This document shows positions 17,863 to 25,447 of a stretch of 49,798 nt of DNA, in pieces. Position 1 is the first letter of the stretch. Every line of letters starts with the position of its first letter. Position numbers and translations under genes: made by a program. The notes under the pieces are model-generated. The model was not told the DNA's origin. It ran no database searches and worked only from the letters and a program-made list of their open reading frames with translations. This stretch comes from Actinomycetota bacterium (GTDB lineage Bacteria; Actinomycetota; Acidimicrobiia; Acidimicrobiales; Ilumatobacteraceae), in assembly GCA_005778215.1 (NCBI GenBank), contig SXKB01000091.1, positions 1 to 49,798 of the forward strand, written 5' to 3'.

Positions 17863-20089
17863 CCGTCACGTAGCGGAGATCACCGGTGGGGCTGAACGTG
17901 CCCACCAGATCGGCCACCACGTGCATCTGCGACGACACCTTCACGCAGAACGTGCCGTCGGGGTCGACGGGTACTGCCGCGAGGTTCGCCACTGCGCCAC
18001 CGACCACGGCCTGCACGGCAGGCGCCGTGGGTCGTGCCGCGGTGAACGTGGAGCACGCCGCGGGTGTCACCGTGCCCGGCGCCGTGGCGTTCACCGCGAC
18101 CAGGTTCACCAACACGGCCGATGCGCCGGCCGGCGCAGCGATGCGCACGATGCTGCCCGCCGCGTTCGGCAGGTTGCAGCGCTCGACCTGCGTGATCGGG
18201 TCCTTCCAGCACTTCCGTGTGTCGACCAACCGGGAGGGGGTGAGCGCCGTGTAGCCCAGGCCGCCCTGTGCCGGCGGCGCGAAGAAGCCGGTGACGTCGA
18301 CCACCAACTGGGTGTTGCGTGTGGACCACGTGCAGAACTGCGAGCCGAGTTCCGTGCTCAGCGTCGGCACCACTGCCATGTTGGCCGTGGCCGGGTCGAG
18401 GTTCGTGAAGTTCACGTTGCTGTAGCGCTGCGCGCCCGGTGCCAGCACGTCGCACGAGCCGGCCACCGTGTAGCCGGGCGCCGACGGAGCGACCACCGTG
18501 ATGTTCGCCATCGTGGCCACCGGGGTCATGCCCGTCGCCGCCACGCTCATCACCTCGGTGGGGGCCACCACGGGCGACGGCGCGAAGCACACCCCTTCGG
18601 GCGTGCAGTAGGTGTTGGTGCGGCTGTCGACCGTGCGCATCGGCGACACCGGTGTGAACAGGTTCCCATCGGGCGCGGCGGCCGACGGTGAGAAGTAGCC
18701 CTGCACGTCGACCACGAGGTGGAATGCCGACGACTGGTAGATGCAGAACCGACCCTTGCTGTCGAGCGGCACCACAGCGGTCGACGACGTGGTGCGACCG
18801 ACGCGCACGTTCGCCGTGGACCAGGCTCGGTTGCCGGTGGGCCGTGCGGCGCAGTCCTCGGCCGCCAGCCAGCCCGGCGCCTGCACGCCGGTCGAGACGA
18901 TGTTCACCAGCGCCGCAGTGGCCCCGGCGGGCGGTGCCGTGGTGACGGCCACACGAGTGCCTGCGGGCGGGGTCTCGCCGCGCATCAGACACCAGTTCAC
19001 CTGCACGCCGGCTTCGTTCACGACGTCGATGCACTTGCCCGAGCCGGTGTTGCGGCGCAGGATCGCCTGCGCCTGCGCCGGCGTGCCGTTGAACTCGAAG
19101 TGCATCGGGTCGCGCACCACCGACGAGCGCCACTGCGTGGGCGACTGGCAGCCGCTGGTCCAGGCGTAGCCGCCCCAGTACAGGCCCCACTTCTCGGCGG
19201 TCTGCACCACCCAGCGCGGCATGTCGGTCTTCATCGGCGTGCTGCACGCGGTGACGCCGTTGATGGCGTAGTACCGCACCATCGGGTTCTTCACCGTGTT
19301 GATGTCGCTCGCCAGTCCGAACGCGTGGTTCGAGAGCGAGTACCGGGTCTGGCCCGCGCAGTCCTTCCGGGTGCTGGCCGTGCACCGGAACACCCACGTG
19401 CCGCCGTCGTTGATGACGTAGCCCTTGCGTTGGATCTCCGCGTAGAACCCTTCGAACAGCGGCAGAGCGTCCTTGAACGACCGCAACTGTCCCACCCGCA
19501 TCGCACCGATCGGCGTGGTGTTGGCGACCAACTGCCGCTCGAACGCGGCCAGTGCCGGGCTGCCGTTGTAGCCCCACCCGAGCCACTTCCACCCGGTCGG
19601 CGGGAACGTGCCGCCCACGGTGCGCTGCACCCCGAGCTTCGTGGCCATCACCTGGTCGACCACGCCGGTGACGGGCAGGCTGTTGGCGTACTGGTACGCC
19701 TTCACCGCCGCCAACGTCTGCGAGCCGAACGCGCCGTCCGCGATGAGCGAGGCCCCCGCCCTGTTCAGCGCCTCCTGCACCTTGGCCACCGTGGTCTCGT
19801 TGGCACCGAGACCGAGGTTCACCCATGCCACCACGGTGGGGTTCTCGGGTTCGGGGAACGGCGCCCGCGGCCAGCCGCGCGCATCGGGCAACTCGGCGCC
19901 CGCCATCAGCACGCACCCGGCGACGTCGCCGTTGTTGGCCTGTGTGGTGGTGCACCGCGGCGGGGAGGTGGGAATGGTCCACGGTGGGTCGGCGGCCACC
20001 GCCACCTGCGGCGTGGCGGTCGGCACCGCACTCGCCACCACACCGGCGGCGAGGGCACACGCGAGCAGGGTGCGCCGCAGTCCGAACAT
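17822..20089 (-). CDS. secreted M15-type D-Ala-D-Ala carboxypeptidase with peptidoglycan-binding domain and three C-terminal surface repeats
   Basis: Signal peptide MFGLRRTLLACALAAGVVASAV; PG-binding ANETTVAKVQEALNRAGASLIADGAFGSQTLAAVKAYQ; M15 motifs SNHAFGLASDIN and DPMHFEF; three modules of the type VDVxGYFSP...VxPxRxxDxR. Confidence 0.85.
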   Translation of the reverse strand: MFGLRRTLLACALAAGVVASAVPTATPQVAVAADPPWTIPTSPPRCTTTQANNGDVAGCVLMAGAELPDARGWPRAPFPEPENPTVVAWVNLGLGANETTVAKVQEALNRAGASLIADGAFGSQTLAAVKAYQYANSLPVTGVVDQVMATKLGVQRTVGGTFPPTGWKWLGWGYNGSPALAAFERQLVANTTPIGAMRVGQLRSFKDALPLFEGFYAEIQRKGYVINDGGTWVFRCTASTRKDCAGQTRYSLSNHAFGLASDINTVKNPMVRYYAINGVTACSTPMKTDMPRWVVQTAEKWGLYWGGYAWTSGCQSPTQWRSSVVRDPMHFEFNGTPAQAQAILRRNTGSGKCIDVVNEAGVQVNWCLMRGETPPAGTRVAVTTAPPAGATAALVNIVSTGVQAPGWLAAEDCAARPTGNRAWSTANVRVGRTTSSTAVVPLDSKGRFCIYQSSAFHLVVDVQGYFSPSAAAPDGNLFTPVSPMRTVDSRTNTYCTPEGVCFAPSPVVAPTEVMSVAATGMTPVATMANITVVAPSAPGYTVAGSCDVLAPGAQRYSNVNFTNLDPATANMAVVPTLSTELGSQFCTWSTRNTQLVVDVTGFFAPPAQGGLGYTALTPSRLVDTRKCWKDPITQVERCNLPNAAGSIVRIAAPAGASAVLVNLVAVNATAPGTVTPAACSTFTAARPTAPAVQAVVGGAVANLAAVPVDPDGTFCVKVSSQMHVVADLVGTFSPTGDLRYVTVTPSRLLDSRPPA

Positions 20090-20167
20090 GTCCTCTTCAT
20101 CGGCACGCGCGCACAGTTTCTTGACGAAGCGAGGAATGCAATCCGCACCGCCGCGGTTGCACGGCCC

Positions 20168-20641
20168 GTGACCAGCACCGATTCCCCCGACCTGGCGTCC
20201 GTCGAACGCTTCATCCCCGCCCCCGCCGAGGCCATCTTCGATCTGCTCGCCGATCCGTCGCGCCATCAGGAGATCGACGGCTCCGGCACGGTGAAGGGCC
20301 CGAGCGAAGGGTCGCAGCGCCTGGCGCTCGGCTCGAAGTTCGGGATGTCGATGAAGGCCGGCCTGTCGTACTCGATGGTGAACACCGTCGTGGAGTTCGA
20401 GGAGAACCGTCGCATCGCGTGGCAGCCCCGGCCATCGCTGTCGTTCATGCGGTGGCTCGCCGGTGGACGCATCTGGCGCTACGAACTCGAACCCCAGGAG
20501 GGTGGCACCCTGGTGCGCGAGACCTGGGACATCACCCAGGAGGCCCATCCGCGTGCGGTGCGCGGCATGCGCTCCAAGGTCATCGACTCGATGACCAAGA
20601 CGCTCGAGCGCATCGAGCAGGTGGTCGCCCCGTCCGCGTGA
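20168..20641 (+). CDS. SRPBCC family protein
   Basis: VERFIPAPAEAIFDLLADPSRHQEIDGSGTVKG...ETWDITQEAHPRAV; START/polyketide-cyclase-like. GTG start. Confidence 0.85.
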   Translation: MTSTDSPDLASVERFIPAPAEAIFDLLADPSRHQEIDGSGTVKGPSEGSQRLALGSKFGMSMKAGLSYSMVNTVVEFEENRRIAWQPRPSLSFMRWLAGGRIWRYELEPQEGGTLVRETWDITQEAHPRAVRGMRSKVIDSMTKTLERIEQVVAPSA

Positions 20642-20647
20642 CGCGAC

Positions 20648-21904
20648 TCAGGGGTGGCTGGCGTCGATGACGCAGAACCGGTTGCCCTCGGTGTCGGCCA
20701 GCACCACGAAGTCGGGGTCGTCGGGGTAGTCCCACGCCACCCGAGTGGCACCCAGCTCGACCAGTCGGTCGATCTCGGCACGCTGGTGCGTGGCCGAGTC
20801 GGTGATGAGATCGAGGTGCACTCGTGGTCGGTCCTGCACCGGCACGTCCGACCGATGGACGGCGATGCGCGTGCCGACTCGATCGGGCGGCACGAGGATG
20901 GTGAATGCATCGGCTGCGTCGGGGAAGGCCACCACCTCGTAGTCGAACGCCCGGCTCCAGAAGCGCGCGGCTCGTTCGACGTCGTCGGCGCCGAGCACCA
21001 CGGTGCCGAGGCGCACCGTGCCCTCGCCGCTGGTGGGCGCCGGCGCTCGATCGAGACGGTCGTCGTACCGTCGGATGGGCAGCACCGTGTTCATCTCGGC
21101 GCCCAGCAGCGCGGCCATCGAGTGCAGGCCCATCCAGAACATCAGCCCGATCACCGTGGCGAACGAGCCGTAGATGGGGTTGGCGCGCACGATGGCGCGT
21201 GTCATCAACGTCGCGCCGGCCACCTGGAACACCGTGAAGGCAACACCCCCGAACACCGCACCCGGCCACCACTGCCGGGGCTTCGGACGCCGCGTGCTCA
21301 GCCAGTGGTACGTGGCACCGAGCACGAGCGTGTTGATGGCCAGGGTTCCGAGCAGCAGCCACACGCGACTGCCCCACTCGGTGCGCGTCGCGCTCACCAG
21401 ACCGGTCAACATCGCCGCGCCGATCTGCGCAGCACCGATCACCACGATCGCGATGAGCGACTGCAACCGCGCCTTCAGCGCGTTCGGTCGCTGCGCCAAC
21501 GGCACATCGGCGATGTCGTCGAGCGCCATCTGCAGCACGTTGAACGCCTTCAGGCCGGCCCACAGCGCGGTGAGCAGACCGACCACCAACAGCGTGACGC
21601 TGCCGCGCAACAGGCTGGGATCCTGCTCGAGTTCACTCCCGATGATGGGGAAGTTGGCGAGCACCGAATCGATGATGCGCTGTTGCAGTTCCTCGTTGTC
21701 CTGCAGCACGAACCCGAGCACGGTGGTGAACACCAGCATCAGCGGGAACACCGACAGGAACCCGTAGTGCGCGACCAGCGCACTGTTGCGGCCGGTGCGA
21801 TGCAGCCGGAAGCGCTCGATGGCCATCACCAACGTGTTCGCCAACGGCCAGCGACGACGCACGTCGAGCACCCGTGCGTGCGTCGTCCAGTTCGATCGGG
21901 CCAT
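20648..21904 (-). CDS. YihY/BrkB-type inner membrane protein fused to a C-terminal VOC (glyoxalase-like) domain
   Basis: N-terminal part: YGFLSVFPLMLVFTTVLGFVLQ...GLKAFNVLQMALDDIADVPLAQRPN (YihY family). C-terminal part: VRLGTVVLGADDVERAARFWSRAFDYEVV...DFVVLADTEGNRFCVIDASHP (VOC). No stop between them. Confidence 0.88.
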   Translation of the reverse strand: MARSNWTTHARVLDVRRRWPLANTLVMAIERFRLHRTGRNSALVAHYGFLSVFPLMLVFTTVLGFVLQDNEELQQRIIDSVLANFPIIGSELEQDPSLLRGSVTLLVVGLLTALWAGLKAFNVLQMALDDIADVPLAQRPNALKARLQSLIAIVVIGAAQIGAAMLTGLVSATRTEWGSRVWLLLGTLAINTLVLGATYHWLSTRRPKPRQWWPGAVFGGVAFTVFQVAGATLMTRAIVRANPIYGSFATVIGLMFWMGLHSMAALLGAEMNTVLPIRRYDDRLDRAPAPTSGEGTVRLGTVVLGADDVERAARFWSRAFDYEVVAFPDAADAFTILVPPDRVGTRIAVHRSDVPVQDRPRVHLDLITDSATHQRAEIDRLVELGATRVAWDYPDDPDFVVLADTEGNRFCVIDASHP

Positions 21905-21924
21905 CGCTCCCGAGGCTACGCAGG

Positions 21925-22479
21925 TCAGGCCATCTCGGCGAGGCGTTTGCCGGCCAGGTCGTGGCCGAGCATCACGAGCACCGTGGCGTCGGCCAGGTTC
22001 TCGTTGGCGCCGGTGATCCACACCGGGGTGGGCATCGGGAGGATCTCGAGTCCGCCCATCAGGCGGCTCACCGACCGTGCCACCTCTTCGCTGCCGGCGA
22101 CCACGTAGATCTTGCTGACATCGAGATCGGCGTCGGGCCCGGCGCCGTTGGTGGCCTTGCGCGTGTCGAAGCCGAGCGCGGCGAACTCGTCGGTGAGCAC
22201 GCCGGCGGCACCGTCGATGCCCGACGCGTTGGCCACCTTCAGCACGCCACCCACGACGACGAGCGGCGCCGTGGTGGTGGTGGGCGGCAGCGTGGTGGTG
22301 GTGCTCGTCGATGTGCTGGTGGACGTCGTCGACGTGGACGTGGAGGTGGAGGTCGACGACGCCGCAGGCTCGGCGTCGCCGATGTCGCTGCTGCAGGCAG
22401 CGACGGTACCGACGAGGAACGCGACCGCGACCAGGCGGCGCGCGAACGAGGCGGGGCGAGCGGGGGGAGTGCGCGTCAC
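21925..22479 (-). CDS. lipoprotein with Ser/Thr linker and LytR_C-like domain
   Basis: Lipobox LVGTVAACSSD; linker SSTSTSTSTSTTSTSTSTSTTTT; GVLKVANASGIDGAAGVLTDEFAALGFDT resembles LytR C-terminal domains. Confidence 0.78.
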   Translation of the reverse strand: MTRTPPARPASFARRLVAVAFLVGTVAACSSDIGDAEPAASSTSTSTSTSTTSTSTSTSTTTTLPPTTTTAPLVVVGGVLKVANASGIDGAAGVLTDEFAALGFDTRKATNGAGPDADLDVSKIYVVAGSEEVARSVSRLMGGLEILPMPTPVWITGANENLADATVLVMLGHDLAGKRLAEMA

Positions 22480-22537
22480 GCCCACCAGCCTGACCGACCG
22501 CGCGGCCCAACTCAAGTCTTGGTGCGAAGCTGTCACG

Positions 22538-23287
22538 ATGCTGGGGCCGATCCGTCATGCGCGGCGCACCGATGTGACGGCGATGATCGCCATCGCCGAG
22601 GACGGCGACGCGCCGGGGGTGGACGAAGGGTATCTCGACTTCGTCGCCGCACAGGGTCGGCTGATGGTGGGGTGCGAAGGCCTCGACGGCCCGGTGCTCG
22701 GTTTCGCCGGCAGCATCCCCGTGGGCGGCGCGGCCATGGTGACCGATCTGTTCGTGTCCACGCTGCACCGTGGCGCCGGTCTCGGCGGTGCGTTGCTGTC
22801 GGCGGTGACCGATGGATTCGAGCGTCGCATGACGTGCAGCTCCGCGCATCCGGCCGCTCGGGCCGCGTACGCCCGGGCCGGCCTCGAACCGCGCTGGCCC
22901 GTGCTGGTGCTGCAGGGCGACGCCCACGGTGGCGGCGGCGGCCTCGCCGAAGGTCCGTGGTGCCACGACCGTCACGAGCTGATCGACTACTACCGATCCA
23001 CCGGCGCGCACATCGGGCCCGGCCATGTGGTGCACCGTGCCGTCACCGGCGGCGCAGTCCACCGCGTGCTGCGGATGGTGAGCGCGCGACCCACGCTCGA
23101 TGCCGCCCGACTGCTCGCCGCGTTGCCGGCCGGGGAGCCGGTGGAGTGGTGCGTGCCAGCGCGTTCGCCGTTCGCCGAACGCCTCGTCGCGCATGGCTTC
23201 GAGGTGGTCGACGAGGATTTGTTCTGCGCGACACCGGGCCTGGATCTGGAGCCGGAATTAGTTGCACTGCACAGAGGACTGCTCTGA
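22538..23287 (+). CDS. GNAT family N-acetyltransferase
   Basis: MLGPIRHARRTDVTAMIAIAEDGDAPG...VTDLFVSTLHRGAGLGGALLSAVTDGF...HPAARAAYARAGLEP. Confidence 0.85.
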   Translation: MLGPIRHARRTDVTAMIAIAEDGDAPGVDEGYLDFVAAQGRLMVGCEGLDGPVLGFAGSIPVGGAAMVTDLFVSTLHRGAGLGGALLSAVTDGFERRMTCSSAHPAARAAYARAGLEPRWPVLVLQGDAHGGGGGLAEGPWCHDRHELIDYYRSTGAHIGPGHVVHRAVTGGAVHRVLRMVSARPTLDAARLLAALPAGEPVEWCVPARSPFAERLVAHGFEVVDEDLFCATPGLDLEPELVALHRGLL

Positions 23288-23305
23288 ATGGCCTAAGGTC
23301 CGGTC

Positions 23306-25447
23306 GTGCGTCGCTGGGGGGCTCGCCACATCTCTACGTCTGCGGTTGCGTGGGGCACGGTCGCGGCCGTGGTGCTGCTGCAACTGGTGCACTACCCCAT
23401 GCCGTTCGGCGTGTGGGTGGAGAGCGCGGTGAAGGGCGTGCTCTCGTCGATGCTCGCCATCGGCCTCGCCCTCATCTACCGGGCCAACCGCGTGGTGAAC
23501 TTCGCGCAAGCCGAGCTGGGCACCGTGCCCACCGGGTTCGCCGCCTCGTTCATCCTGTTCTGGGGCTGGCCGTACTTCCTGGGCATGGGCGTGGGCCTGG
23601 TGATGGCCTTGCTGCTGGGCGCCATCGTGGAGATCGCCTTCATCCGCCGGTTCCGCAACTCGCCGCGCATGGTGGTGACGGTGGCGACGTTGGGCATCAC
23701 CCAGCTGCTGCTCGTGCTCGGCATCCTCATCCCACGCTGGTGGGGTCGCAATCTCGCCAGTGAACGACTCGACCCGCCGGTCGACTGGAAGTTCACGCCC
23801 AGCTTCCAGCTGAAGTTCTGGGAGGCGCAGCCCGACAGCTACATCCTCAACGCGAACCACCTCATCGCCCTGGTGGTGGGTCCGGCCGCCGTCCTGTTCG
23901 TGGCGTGGTTCCTGAACCGCAGCCGTCTGGGCACCGCCATCCGTGCCTCGGCCGAACGCACCGACCGCGCTGCGATGCTGGGCATCCCCGTGTCGCGATT
24001 GAACACCGTGGTGTGGGCCATCGCCGGTGCGCTCGCCTACCTGGGCCTGTTCCTCCGCAGTGGCATCAGCGGCGTGCCGCTGGGTTTCGCCGCCGGCCTG
24101 CCCGCGCTGCTGGTCGCGCTCGCCGCACTGGTGATCGGTCGACTGGAACGGTTGCCCACCATCGCGTGTGCCGCGATGGCACTCACCCTGTTGGAGTCGG
24201 GCATCAACTGGAACTCCGAGTCGCCGTTCCTCGCCTACCCCATCATGGCGGGGGCGATGTTCGTGGCGCTGCTGGCCCAGCGGTCCAGCGCGCTGCGCCG
24301 CGACAACGATGCCACCAGCAGTTGGCGCGGTGCCGAACAGGTGCGACCCGTTCCACCCGCGTTGGCGAACCACGGCTGGGTGCCCACCGTGCGCTGGACG
24401 CTCATCGCGCTCGGCGTGCTGGGCGTGGTGGCGGTGCCGCTGGTGCTCGACGTCGACCTGGTGATCAAGGCCACCGCCCTGGTTGCGTTCGTGCTCATCG
24501 GTCTGTCGTTGGTGGTGCTCACCGGATGGGCAGGACAGATCTCGTTCGGGCAGATGGCGCTCGCCGGCATCGGCGCCGCGGTCAGCGCCACCCTCACCTG
24601 GCGGTGGCACGTCGACATGACGCTCGGCCTCGTGCTCGGCGGCTTGGCAGGCGGCGTTGCGGCGTTCGTGGTGGGTCTGCCCGCGTTGCGGCTGCGCGGG
24701 CTGTACCTCGCCGTCACGACGTTCGCGCTGTCGCTCGCCACCGAGTACTGGTTGTTGAACGACCGGTTCTTCTCGTGGTTCCCGAAGGCCGAGACCGGTT
24801 TCGACCGCGACCCGTTGTTCGGCAAGGTGCGCGTCGACACTCCCACCCGCTTCTACGCCTACTCCGTGCTCGTGCTCACGGTGGCGCTGCTGGCGCTGCG
24901 TGGCATCCGGCGTACCCGCACCGGGCGCGTCATCGTGGCCATCCGTGAGAACGAACGCGCCGCACAGAGCTACTCCGTCGGCGTGGTGCGCGCCAAGCTC
25001 ACCGCGTTCGTGATCAGCGGCATCATCGCCGGCGTCGGCGGTGCGCTGTTGGCACAGGGCAACACCAGCTTCAGCATCGCCACCTTCACCACCGCCGAGA
25101 GCTTCAACGTGTTCATCAGCGCCGTCATCGGCGGCCTCGGCATGCTGAGCGGCGCATTCCTCGGCGCGCTGTACCTGCGCGGCACGCGCTGGTTCATCAA
25201 CGACCAGGCGTGGCAGCTGCTGTCCACCGGGTTCGGCGTGCTGCTGGTGCTGCTGGTGCTGCCTGGCGGCCTCGGCAGCCTGTGGGTGAAGCTGCGCGAC
25301 GTGGGTGTGCGCCTGCTCACCGGCCGTCGGGTCGACGACCCCGACGTGCTGGCCGAGTCGGCACCCGCCCCGGAGCCGGTCGACGAACCCGAGCCCGACG
25401 ACACGCCGGCACCCGCCCCGGCCGCACTGGAGGCGGATCCCGCATGA
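23306..25447 (+). CDS. branched-chain amino acid-type ABC transporter permease, LivH-LivM fusion
   Basis: LivH-like half (VKGVLSSMLAIGLALIYRANRVVNFAQAELG) and LivM-like half (ALVAFVLIGLSLVVLTGWAGQISFGQMALAGIGA) in one 713-aa ORF. GTG start. Confidence 0.93.
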   Translation: MRRWGARHISTSAVAWGTVAAVVLLQLVHYPMPFGVWVESAVKGVLSSMLAIGLALIYRANRVVNFAQAELGTVPTGFAASFILFWGWPYFLGMGVGLVMALLLGAIVEIAFIRRFRNSPRMVVTVATLGITQLLLVLGILIPRWWGRNLASERLDPPVDWKFTPSFQLKFWEAQPDSYILNANHLIALVVGPAAVLFVAWFLNRSRLGTAIRASAERTDRAAMLGIPVSRLNTVVWAIAGALAYLGLFLRSGISGVPLGFAAGLPALLVALAALVIGRLERLPTIACAAMALTLLESGINWNSESPFLAYPIMAGAMFVALLAQRSSALRRDNDATSSWRGAEQVRPVPPALANHGWVPTVRWTLIALGVLGVVAVPLVLDVDLVIKATALVAFVLIGLSLVVLTGWAGQISFGQMALAGIGAAVSATLTWRWHVDMTLGLVLGGLAGGVAAFVVGLPALRLRGLYLAVTTFALSLATEYWLLNDRFFSWFPKAETGFDRDPLFGKVRVDTPTRFYAYSVLVLTVALLALRGIRRTRTGRVIVAIRENERAAQSYSVGVVRAKLTAFVISGIIAGVGGALLAQGNTSFSIATFTTAESFNVFISAVIGGLGMLSGAFLGALYLRGTRWFINDQAWQLLSTGFGVLLVLLVLPGGLGSLWVKLRDVGVRLLTGRRVDDPDVLAESAPAPEPVDEPEPDDTPAPAPAALEADPA

